This document shows, piece after piece, positions 52,831 to 60,422 of a stretch of DNA of 64,000 nt. Source of the DNA: Pseudomonas serbica (GTDB taxonomy: Bacteria > Pseudomonadota > Gammaproteobacteria > Pseudomonadales > Pseudomonadaceae); contig NZ_JAQIYM010000090.1 of assembly GCF_028823535.1 (NCBI RefSeq), forward strand, positions 310,001 to 374,000, written 5' to 3'. How positions within the stretch are numbered: the stretch's first letter is position 1; every line of letters starts with the position of its first letter. Below the pieces are notes generated by a model. That model did no database searches, was not told where the DNA came from, and saw nothing but the letters and a program-made list of their open reading frames with translations. Both the position numbers and the translations under genes were made by a program.

Positions 52831-53781
52831 ATGACCGCGACCAAAGAAGAACGCCTGATCTCCTCCATTCTTACCGACCCGAAAAAGGTCGGTAAGATTC
52901 CAGTCGAGCAGATCACCCACCGCGTCGCCCGGTTCATGATCGAAGCCAGTGCCGAACCAGAAACCTATGCCAGGATCCCCGATGAGCTAAAAGATGAGGC
53001 GTTTTACATCGCCTACCTGAGTAATCAAAGGAGCTCCAATACAGAGCAACGACTGCTAACTGTTCCTGATTCTTTTCAGACAGAAGCCGTGTTCATGGCA
53101 GCCGTAAAATGTCACGGTTGTGCGTTGCAGCATGTGCCTGTCCAGGCCATGAGCACAGGTTTGCTTCTAACTGCTGTGCACGATCAAGGTTCAGCGTTGG
53201 AGTTCGTTCCAAACGCCTTACGCACCATTGAGGTCTATACAGCGGCTCTTTCCGGTTACTACGGATATCAGGCCTGGCACATGATTCCAGGCGACATTCA
53301 GGCCACCGATGACTTCCAGCTGATGGCGATTGACGCCGCCCAGCGCACCGGTGACTTGGCAGAATTTGTCCGAGAGCACCTGGTCGACTCCTCGAACACC
53401 GATCACAAGATCATCGCAATCCAGCGCAGTGAAGACATGTTGGGGCTCTTTCCAGACCTTGAACAGTTTGAACTGATGCGGCTGTATATCCAGCGCAATG
53501 ACTACCCCCACCATTGGTTCGAAGACATCGAGTTGCCTGATGAGCCTGCTGAAATCCTCAAGCTAGCCGGCAATGAGAAAAACAAGGTGCGCCAGGTCGC
53601 GATGTTGCAAAGCATCGAAGGCGCTACCTTGGAAACGCTGGCTCCGTTGGCGAAGGCCTCACGCTCGGCCAAGCAAAAGGATCTGCTGCGGCGGTTGTTC
53701 GGCAGTCGGGGGGTTTTGACGCTCCTGAGTGCGGATGACAAAGCCCGTGCGCGGTGGTTTTCTGAAGACCTGAACCTATAA
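52831..53781 (+). CDS. Unknown helical-repeat protein, 316 aa
   Basis: This soluble protein is made of helical repeat-like units, for example IPDELKDEAFYIAYLSNQ, VPDSFQTEAVFMAAVKCHG and VPNALRTIEVYTAALSGY. The pattern P-x2-h-x3-E-h-h-x-A resembles DUF4116-type repeats. It is probably co-transcribed with the LexA-like gene upstream and so may be SOS-regulated. A protein-interaction role is the most that can be inferred. Confidence 0.65.
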   Translation: MTATKEERLISSILTDPKKVGKIPVEQITHRVARFMIEASAEPETYARIPDELKDEAFYIAYLSNQRSSNTEQRLLTVPDSFQTEAVFMAAVKCHGCALQHVPVQAMSTGLLLTAVHDQGSALEFVPNALRTIEVYTAALSGYYGYQAWHMIPGDIQATDDFQLMAIDAAQRTGDLAEFVREHLVDSSNTDHKIIAIQRSEDMLGLFPDLEQFELMRLYIQRNDYPHHWFEDIELPDEPAEILKLAGNEKNKVRQVAMLQSIEGATLETLAPLAKASRSAKQKDLLRRLFGSRGVLTLLSADDKARARWFSEDLNL

Positions 53782-53948
53782 ATCTTAGGTCGTCACGATC
53801 CCCGCAATAGCCCTCACTCACTGTCACAATTCATTGAGCAAAAATTGCCAAATATGCTCACTGCACCCTGGTTTTCAGCTAAAGTTATCCAGTAACGGAT
53901 TGGATTGTCATGCCCGTCTTTAGATGGGGTTTCCAATTGGTAAAAAGC

Positions 53949-53968
53949 TCCGCCCCTGATTGGGCGGA
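53949..53968 (+). promoter_or_regulatory. Hairpin in the adk leader
   Basis: TCCGCCC and GGGCGGA form a perfect 7-bp stem with a six-base loop about 40 bp before the adk start. No T tract follows, so it may be an mRNA-stabilising or regulatory structure. Confidence 0.45.
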
Positions 53969-54009
53969 CAGCTCTCCAAGAACCCAAGCAATCAAAGGGA
54001 CTGAAATAG

Positions 54010-54669
54010 ATGACCACGAAGATCGTACTATTGGGCGCTCCAGGCGCCGGCAAAGGCACCCAGGGTGAACTGCTGTGCAAGAAGCTGGGCATTCCCAAGA
54101 TCTCCACTGGCGACCTGCTGCGCGAAGCCGTGGCCAACCGCACCGAGATTGGACTCAAAGTCGAGTCGTTGATGGGCACCGGGCAATTGATCGCTGATGA
54201 AATCGTCATGGAATTGCTGAGCCAGCGCCTTGATCAAGCCGATTGCGCCCAAGGCTATGTGCTCGACGGCTTTCCTCGCACCGCTGAGCAATGCCAGATG
54301 CTATTCGATGCTGGCGTTGTGGTGACGCTTGTTCTGGAACTCCACGTTGCCGACGAGGTGATCGTGGATCGCATGAGCGGTCGACGCGTCCACAAGCCGT
54401 CCGGACGCACCTACCACGTCACGCTGAATCCTCCGTTGACTCCAGACGTCGACGATATCACCGGCGAACCGCTCACCAGCCGGGCTGATGATGCGCCAGA
54501 AATCGTCTTGAAGCGCCTGGCCATCTACCACGAGCAAATCAACCCGATCCTGAACTTCTACCGGAATTTGCCATACCGCCACTGCCCGAAAATCCGTCGC
54601 ATCGTTGGCGAAGGCCCGCTTGAAGATGTTCAAGCCGGCTTGTTCGGCGCGGTGCACCCCAAAGCCTGA
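54010..54669 (+). CDS. adk: Adenylate kinase
   Basis: This complete 219-residue adenylate kinase interconverts ATP + AMP and 2 ADP in the cytoplasm. It has the P-loop (GAPGAGKGTQ, about residues 8-17), the AMP-binding STGDLLREA, the DGFPRT motif, and the LID domain (DRMSGRRVHKPSGRTYHV). The LID has the non-zinc form typical of gamma-proteobacteria. AAGGGA lies about nine bases before the ATG. Length is normal. Since the chromosome normally has adk, this is likely an additional copy. It sits among other housekeeping paralogs on this replicon and converges on the CRISPR operon. Confidence 0.95.
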   Translation: MTTKIVLLGAPGAGKGTQGELLCKKLGIPKISTGDLLREAVANRTEIGLKVESLMGTGQLIADEIVMELLSQRLDQADCAQGYVLDGFPRTAEQCQMLFDAGVVVTLVLELHVADEVIVDRMSGRRVHKPSGRTYHVTLNPPLTPDVDDITGEPLTSRADDAPEIVLKRLAIYHEQINPILNFYRNLPYRHCPKIRRIVGEGPLEDVQAGLFGAVHPKA

Positions 54670-54683
54670 TCGCAACAGGTTTT

Positions 54684-54704
54684 CGCGCCGGATCTCCCGG
54701 CGCG
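54684..54704. terminator. Hairpin between adk and the convergent CRISPR-associated operon
   Basis: CGCGCCGG and CCGGCGCG make a perfect 8-bp stem with loop ATCTC. T tracts on either side are weak. It lies between the two converging transcription units. Confidence 0.6.
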
Positions 54705-54716
54705 TTATCCGTCTCG

Positions 54717-55109
54717 TTATATTAACCCGAGTTCCTGACACTCTTCTTTCCAACCGGCGATCAGTTCTGCATCAATAAAATCGTTCGTGTCTTGGATGTC
54801 CTGCATGTCCTGACGATTACGCTCTTCCGCTTCCTCTTCCTCATGCCACTTTTCTACGTTCGCCACATTCAGCGCATAAGACTGTGTGTATCGCGCTGCC
54901 AACTCCGGAACATCTTGCAGCACCAGCGGGACGTTTTCCTTGTAGTGCCACTGACCATAGACCTCATCATCGGCGAGTTCATCCACCGTATCGAAAGCCG
55001 CCTGGGTCGCGTTCTCAACATCCGTTTCAAAACCGGCCATGCCTTCAAAGGCTCGCACATTGATCCAAAGCAACCGGGCAGCCAGAGCCTTTTCAAAATA
55101 ACTGTTCAT
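54717..55109 (-). CDS. Unknown acidic protein at the end of the cas operon, 130 aa
   Basis: This acidic protein has long helices, for example KWHEEEEAEERNRQDMQDIQ. Its many Asp/Glu residues could mimic nucleic acid. That is reminiscent of anti-CRISPR or DNA-mimic proteins, but it is not evidence for one. AAAGG precedes the ATG. It follows the membrane-protein gene by 33 bp, so it is probably the last gene of the cas operon. No family recognised. Confidence 0.6.
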   Translation of the reverse strand: MNSYFEKALAARLLWINVRAFEGMAGFETDVENATQAAFDTVDELADDEVYGQWHYKENVPLVLQDVPELAARYTQSYALNVANVEKWHEEEEAEERNRQDMQDIQDTNDFIDAELIAGWKEECQELGLI

Positions 55110-55142
55110 ATCTTTCGCCTTTCTGTAGAGCCCGCCTTCAGG

Positions 55143-55586
55143 CTATTGGTCGTGTGTTGGCTGCGTTGTTGTCGCCGGCGCCAAGGTGCATGCGAGACTG
55201 CAGGACATGAAGCACAACCCCATGACCAGCCCCATGAAGATGAGCGAGGGCAGTCCTTCGATAATAAACAGGGACGGCATCCACAAAGGGCACAAGGCGC
55301 CCAGGCAGCACCACCGAGCCACGACGGGCTGTGTCTTACGCAATCTCATCCACAGGAACGAGCCGCCCCCGGTGGCGACGATCAGTAGGGTCGCCAGGGC
55401 GAACTGCGTCCAGGCCCCCACAGTCATGACGCGCACATGAAAGTATGTCGAAGGCGACAGCACGTAGCCTACCAGCATCAACGATAAGGCCAGCCACTGC
55501 CATTGCGATGAAAACTCCAGGCTCAGGAAACTCTTCAAACGGCCAAGTCCGGCCAATTGTCGGTTCAAGTCGTTTAACGTTTTCAT
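55143..55586 (-). CDS. Unknown membrane protein attached to the cas operon, 147 aa
   Basis: This 147-residue protein has about four hydrophobic segments (WLALSLMLVGYVLS; AWTQFALATLLIVAT; WCCLGALCPLWMPSLFII; SLIFMGLVMGLCFMSCSL) after a polar N-terminus (MKTLNDLNRQLAGLGRL). It starts three bases after the cas6f stop, so it is part of the cas operon. Small membrane proteins joined to CRISPR effector operons may act as cell-death or signalling partners. Here the link is positional only. Confidence 0.65.
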   Translation of the reverse strand: MKTLNDLNRQLAGLGRLKSFLSLEFSSQWQWLALSLMLVGYVLSPSTYFHVRVMTVGAWTQFALATLLIVATGGGSFLWMRLRKTQPVVARWCCLGALCPLWMPSLFIIEGLPSLIFMGLVMGLCFMSCSLACTLAPATTTQPTHDQ

Positions 55587-55589
55587 GGG

Positions 55590-56240
55590 TCACCACGTCG
55601 GGATAACGGATCCATCCAGGCTAAAGCCGTAGGTGGAGAGCTTGGGTTCTGACGATGTTCGTTCGGCAGGCTCACGAATCACAAAGGCGGTGAAACGTAG
55701 ATCCGTTGACTGGCTTTTCAGCTTGATCAATACGGAGTTTCGCTGCTCTTCCAGCAATTTGCTTTTGATCAGTTCCATCGACACCATCAGGTTAACCGGA
55801 ATACCCAACTTCGCCGCGACTTCTTTCATCATGCTGGACGCCTCCCCCTCCACTTGGTCGTAGTGGATGTTCTCCGGTTTGGACAGGAGTTCCAGGTACC
55901 GGCTGATCTTGTAGTTGCGCTTCACGATCACATACCCCTCAGGGGTCGCTGGCACCTCGCGCACGCCGGCGATAGAAAAGCCCCCTTCAATCAGCAACTC
56001 CAGCAGGCCAGACTTGCTCATGAACAACGCCAGGCCCTCCTGGCCGCCAAGCACCCGCAGTACGGTGCCGGGATGTGCCGCCATGAACGAACTCGCCATC
56101 TGCCAATCCGGAAAGTCCACAGCAATCTCGTAAAGCGGATGCTTGGATTTGAAGCCGTGCAATCGGCTGAGCAGCCTGGCGAACTTGGATGAGTTATCAC
56201 CCTTCCCGACCAGCTGGATATCGATGAAATGGGAAAGCAT
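55590..56240 (-). CDS. cas6f: Cas6f (Csy4) CRISPR RNA endonuclease
   Basis: This is a protein of 216 residues from ATG 56240 (MLSHFIDIQL); a longer start at 56306 would overlap cas7f. It resembles Csy4: an N-terminal beta-strand then a helix with His (LLSRLHGF, the position of the catalytic His in Csy4). VSFPDL-like DFPDW follows. At the C-terminus come LKSQSTDLRFTAFVIRE and STYGFSLDGSVIPTW, aligning with the SQSTGQHFRLFIR and YGLSKGGFVPWF of Csy4. It would cut pre-crRNA in I-F-type repeats and stay bound to the 3' hairpin. It is somewhat longer than the Pseudomonas aeruginosa protein (187 aa) and divergent. Confidence 0.9.
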   Translation of the reverse strand: MLSHFIDIQLVGKGDNSSKFARLLSRLHGFKSKHPLYEIAVDFPDWQMASSFMAAHPGTVLRVLGGQEGLALFMSKSGLLELLIEGGFSIAGVREVPATPEGYVIVKRNYKISRYLELLSKPENIHYDQVEGEASSMMKEVAAKLGIPVNLMVSMELIKSKLLEEQRNSVLIKLKSQSTDLRFTAFVIREPAERTSSEPKLSTYGFSLDGSVIPTW

Positions 56241-56286
56241 ACAAGCCTCGTTGAAACGCCGGCCCCGTTTGGCGCCAGCATTGGGG

Positions 56287-57384
56287 TTAAACGAATGCGC
56301 CGCCACGCACCAGTACAGCGATCACGTAATGCAGGTCATGCAAATCGGTGACAGTGGCCAGTGATTTGGCATTTTCGAGTTCATTGCGCCACAGCACCAA
56401 CTTGGACTTGCACAGCGAAAAGAAATCGCGCTTGTTCTCAACCCGCGTAGACGCCTGGTGGGTTGATACCACGCCGAGCGGTTCGACCGCTTGCACCCCA
56501 AAATGGTCGTGCCCATGCCAGTCATCAATGCAGCGCATCGCATTACCTATTTTCTGCTCATGTAGCGCCGCCTGATTCTTGATACCGCCTTGCGAAACCT
56601 TGTACAGCGTGCGGCTGAGTTCGCCTTTTTCGCGATCCCCCATGATCATTTCCTGGCTCGGGTAAGCCTGGGTACCGCCGCCCATGTGGTAAACGGCTTC
56701 GACGTTGATAGCCAGGGGCTTGTGGGCCAAGTGGAGACCAATGAGGGTGCCGAGTTCATCCACTTTCTTCTGATCGGAGGGGCTGAGATCGGTGTAGCTG
56801 AAGGCGTTGTAGTCAGGGCTGAACTCAAATACCTGGGGCTTCGCACTGGAAACGACCGTGATCTTTATACGCTTCTCGAACGCTTCGTCATTGTTGCGCC
56901 ACATCCAAAGGCCCGTGGCAAGCGGTATGGCGTAACGCAGACCCAGGTATTGAAACCCCTCAAGCCTGGTGTAGTGACGCACCACGTCCTTGAACAATCC
57001 GCCCACGGCCAGGTTGTTGCACATGTGCGGCGCACGGCTGTTCGCCAGGTACTTGGCCGAGAAACACACCTTGAGATACGGCTTGTTCTCAGGCATGAAC
57101 GCAGTTTCAACCCGCTGGGGGTTCGGCGTCGTGACCTCGTGAATCCCTTTTTCCAGCGCCAGGCTCTGCTTCTTGGCCTCTTCGATGTTTTTCCAGATGT
57201 CGAAGGCTTTCGTACCACGCAGGCAGGCCACTTCGACCAGCAGCGGCTCGGCGTCGCGCCCGGACATATCGCTGCAAGCGAACATCAATGCCCGCCCTTG
57301 GCTGATGGAGCGTTTGTAGCTGAGCATCGTGGGCAAAATAAGTGGCTCGGCATCGAGCATCACGGCTGCATTCGATTCGGACAT
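56287..57384 (-). CDS. cas7f: Cas7f (Csy3) backbone protein
   Basis: This protein is 365 residues from ATG 57384 (MSESNAAVML), chosen because AAGGA lies eight bases upstream; an alternative at 57402 overlaps the cas5f stop. Conserved Csy3 features are recognisable: YPSQEMIM, HEQKIGNAMRCIDDWH, VEPLGVVS and the C-terminal HYVIAVLVRGGAF. Several copies form the helical backbone that binds the crRNA spacer in the I-F surveillance complex. The order after cas5f is standard. Length is slightly above the usual 340. Confidence 0.93.
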   Translation of the reverse strand: MSESNAAVMLDAEPLILPTMLSYKRSISQGRALMFACSDMSGRDAEPLLVEVACLRGTKAFDIWKNIEEAKKQSLALEKGIHEVTTPNPQRVETAFMPENKPYLKVCFSAKYLANSRAPHMCNNLAVGGLFKDVVRHYTRLEGFQYLGLRYAIPLATGLWMWRNNDEAFEKRIKITVVSSAKPQVFEFSPDYNAFSYTDLSPSDQKKVDELGTLIGLHLAHKPLAINVEAVYHMGGGTQAYPSQEMIMGDREKGELSRTLYKVSQGGIKNQAALHEQKIGNAMRCIDDWHGHDHFGVQAVEPLGVVSTHQASTRVENKRDFFSLCKSKLVLWRNELENAKSLATVTDLHDLHYVIAVLVRGGAFV

Positions 57385-57398
57385 CGAGGGATCCTTAG

Positions 57399-58523
57399 TC
57401 ATTGTGCGAAAGAAACCGCACGGTAAAGGCGGTGCGCGGGCAAGTACTCCCAGCGCCAAAAATGGGTTTGCCAGGCAGCACGGCTCTGGCTGAGGTCGAG
57501 CTTCACCGACGGCAGAATGCGGGCTCTCACCAACGACAGCACCGACTCGACAAAATGCTGATCGCCACGCGGCTGGCAGACTTCATGGAAGCCAATGGCA
57601 CAGGGCAACAGCACGCCAACGTAAGGCTGCCCGGCATCGGTGTCGGCGTTTTCAACGATGGCCTCGTCAGTCATCGCGTCCAGGTCAAAGTCGTCGTAGT
57701 CAAACAGAGCATCGTCGTCGAGCAGCGGGTCAGTTGAGAGAGAAGTCGATTCTTCGGACAGACCGCAGGGCTCGTCCGGCTGATCCTCTAACCCCTCACT
57801 GATCAAAGGAGTGGAATCAACAGACACGCAAGCTTCCATCACTGCCGAGGACTCTGTCCGAGGGCTTTGCTGGCGCTTGGCTTCGCGCTGGAGGCGACTT
57901 TGGTAAATAAGGTCAGCCAGAGCCACTAAGGTGCTCGTCCCGCACTCCTGAGCCGCTCTGGAGAGCTCGTGGCTCATATCCTGGATCAACAACCCTTGCG
58001 TCGGGTAAGCGGTCATCAATTGGCTGACCACCGCGCTCCAGTCTTGCTCGACGAACATCGTGAGCGATTTGTTCCCAAACTCACCCTGGGTACCGATAAA
58101 GACTTCGCCCCCAGCAAACCGAAGTTCGCCGGCCAAGAGATGCTGCAGGGCGTGTACACGAGCCGATTCACCGAGTTGATTGAGTAACGTATTCGATTCG
58201 TGCTCATCGGTGACGTCGAAATACACCACCAGGGCGGCCTGACCATGGGCGCGACGGATGTCCATCAGCCCCGGCATGCGCATTGAGCCCTTAGACGGCT
58301 CTTGCGGCGGGCGGCGCGGGGTTCCGATATCGCGGTCAATGTTGAAATAGATCAGGCTGAACGCCAGTGAGCTAAAGGTCGTGTAGCCCAACTCAGTTTG
58401 CATCACGCGCTGCAGGTTGTGCGCCATGCCGGCCACCGCACTCATCGACGGCATTCCCGCAATCATGTCGTTGGGGCGAATGTTGCTGGCGGAATAGGTG
58501 AAGGGGATCGTCAGAAAGTACAT
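57399..58523 (-). CDS. cas5f: Cas5f (Csy2) with acidic insertion
   Basis: This 374-residue protein is recognisable as Csy2 by the start of the RRM-like fold (SASNIRPNDMIAGMPSMSAV). LRFAGGEVF and the C-terminal RFVES-type LVRAR / WRWEYLPAHRLYRAVSF region also support the call. It binds the crRNA 5' handle with Cas8f. An acidic insertion of about 60 residues (around 235-295, with repeated Asp and Glu such as DDDALFDYDDFDLDAMTDE) is unusual and accounts for the excess over the usual 320-330 residues. It starts two bases after the cas8f stop, so expression is tightly linked. Confidence 0.88.
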   Translation of the reverse strand: MYFLTIPFTYSASNIRPNDMIAGMPSMSAVAGMAHNLQRVMQTELGYTTFSSLAFSLIYFNIDRDIGTPRRPPQEPSKGSMRMPGLMDIRRAHGQAALVVYFDVTDEHESNTLLNQLGESARVHALQHLLAGELRFAGGEVFIGTQGEFGNKSLTMFVEQDWSAVVSQLMTAYPTQGLLIQDMSHELSRAAQECGTSTLVALADLIYQSRLQREAKRQQSPRTESSAVMEACVSVDSTPLISEGLEDQPDEPCGLSEESTSLSTDPLLDDDALFDYDDFDLDAMTDEAIVENADTDAGQPYVGVLLPCAIGFHEVCQPRGDQHFVESVLSLVRARILPSVKLDLSQSRAAWQTHFWRWEYLPAHRLYRAVSFAQ

Positions 58524-58524
58524 T

Positions 58525-60150
58525 TCAAGCGCCCTTCAAATGGCGGGTTAACGACTTGCGCAAGGCGCGGGCTGACACAGCCTTTTCTGCCCTCGTCATG
58601 TGCGTATGCTTGAAGAGCCAAAACTGAAGGTAATCGGCGTAGTCATCGATGTGCTGCTCGGTGCCCATGCCCAGGATCAGGTGGCGCTCGGCAACGGTAC
58701 TTTTCAACCTCGCCGGCGCCATCATCTCGATTCGCGGAATCAAGCCGTCCTTCACCAGCGTTGCTATGCTGCCAAGGAAATTGACGGTCTCAGCTGCCAA
58801 CGCGTCCACCTGCCCCTCCAGCGCGGTACGCCGGGGCCGGCTAAGTCTGGCCAGGGCGAAGGCTGGGTCTTTGGATGCTCGGCGTGAGCAAATTTCCAAG
58901 GCCCTTGCATGGGAAATGTAAAATAACGCCCGCCCGGCGTTCATACGCTTTTGAATCAGGCGCAGTCCCGAGTTCTGGTCATTCAGTGGCGCGTGGAAGG
59001 CGTTGATCCTACCGTTGCTCATCACGGCAGTAAAAAATGAGCCGGCGTTCTGCGGTTTGCTGCCTCCCACCATGATCGGGGTGAACATCCGACGCCACTG
59101 GGTCGGATCTTCCTTCTCGGGAGCACGGTACAGCAGGTTGTGAATGTCACGCAGCAACCCGGTATTGATCAGCGGCGTGGCCAGGTGGTAATCCTCGCCG
59201 ACAGGCAGCCGAATCATGTTCAAGCCGGTGCCTTCTGGCGTATTCAGTAGTTTAGCCGCGTCCAAACACACCGGCTGACCCAGGCACTTGAACAGCGCCT
59301 GTACTTGCGCTTCGTGGCTACCGTCACGCATGTAATTCAAGCCGAAAAACAGGGTGGCGACGAAAGCCTCCAGACCATCTGTGCTCTTCAGCCAGGCCTC
59401 AAGGGTCTCCACCGTCGGCGTTTGCGTCAGGCCGATCATCTTTCCCAAGATATCCAAGCGAGGCTCGGTGATGATCTGAAGCAGGTTCAGCGCCTCTGCA
59501 CCGGGCTCCATCACCTTGATCATGAAAAATTGCTGGGCCGGCGCATCGGCGGCATTTCCCACCGAGGTCACGAATGGGGTGGCGGATGAACACACGATCC
59601 CCAATTCGGATTGGTCGTCGGCACTCATGGTCACCGAAGGGCCCAGCGCTTGACCAAAGGCCGCGTCGACCAACACCTTGGCGTCGTTGCCGGCGTACGT
59701 GATGACACCCTCTCTCAACTGCTTGGATAGACCACTCAACAAACTGTCACGCATCGTCGACCGCTGTGGTAATTCGGAAGACTTGTCGATGTGAGTGCTC
59801 AGCGAGGCGGCACCCTTACGCAGGAGTTCGACAGCCATGCCAATGCCGGGCAAGCACTGTGTCTGGGTCAAATAATCAGTCCCGATGGACTCGAAGAGTT
59901 CCCAGGCACGGTCATGCTCGTCGTCAGTTTCGAGCACCAGACATTTCTCAACTTTCAACGCCTTCGGTACCAGGCTCAGGTTGTTCTTGTCGAACTCCCT
60001 GACCAGCGCCAGGTGGATCAGGAAGCTGAGGGCACGCTGATAATCTGCAAAGCCGGACAACTCCAACGCGTACGCCTGTGATTTGAGCCAACCGGTGAAG
60101 TTGGCCTCAAAATCACCGAACAATCGATGGGTGTTGATGGCTATGGTCAT
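58525..60150 (-). CDS. cas8f: Cas8f (Csy1) large subunit
   Basis: This protein is 541 residues from ATG 60150 (MTIAINTHRL), with GGA upstream; a longer start at 60216 is less likely. Csy1 landmarks are YHLATPLINTGLLRDIHNLLY and VGGSKPQNAGSFF (matching GGTKPQN of Csy1). A basic C-terminal region follows. It would recognise the PAM and the crRNA 5' end. At 541 residues it is about 100 longer than P. aeruginosa Csy1, and divergent. A 272-bp gap upstream has a likely promoter. Confidence 0.85.
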   Translation of the reverse strand: MTIAINTHRLFGDFEANFTGWLKSQAYALELSGFADYQRALSFLIHLALVREFDKNNLSLVPKALKVEKCLVLETDDEHDRAWELFESIGTDYLTQTQCLPGIGMAVELLRKGAASLSTHIDKSSELPQRSTMRDSLLSGLSKQLREGVITYAGNDAKVLVDAAFGQALGPSVTMSADDQSELGIVCSSATPFVTSVGNAADAPAQQFFMIKVMEPGAEALNLLQIITEPRLDILGKMIGLTQTPTVETLEAWLKSTDGLEAFVATLFFGLNYMRDGSHEAQVQALFKCLGQPVCLDAAKLLNTPEGTGLNMIRLPVGEDYHLATPLINTGLLRDIHNLLYRAPEKEDPTQWRRMFTPIMVGGSKPQNAGSFFTAVMSNGRINAFHAPLNDQNSGLRLIQKRMNAGRALFYISHARALEICSRRASKDPAFALARLSRPRRTALEGQVDALAAETVNFLGSIATLVKDGLIPRIEMMAPARLKSTVAERHLILGMGTEQHIDDYADYLQFWLFKHTHMTRAEKAVSARALRKSLTRHLKGA

Positions 60151-60422
60151 TGCAGATCCGTGGCGTCGGCTAAAGCGCGTCAATATACATACATTGTTTT
60201 TATGCGCAAAGGCCAATCCCTTTAATTCCAGGGGGCCGGTAAAGGTTGTCGGGGGTCTTGCCGATCAACAAGGATCAGCCACCCTCGCCATGGCCACCCG
60301 CAGAGCGGCCAAGGCGCTGGTGAGTTGAGAAGCCCTTAGGCTGTTCAACGAACGCAAACAACAAAACACGTCGTTGATTCAATGGCAGAAGCACTGGCCA
60401 CTTAGGCCGTTTTAGCCCTGAC
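60151..60422. other. Gap between cas3 and cas8f
   Basis: No CRISPR repeats and no gene are visible. On the minus strand a candidate promoter for cas8f is TTGCGC, 16 bases, TATATT, followed by GACG (near 60180-60210). The gap indicates that cas8f and the downstream genes can be transcribed separately from cas3. Confidence 0.45.
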
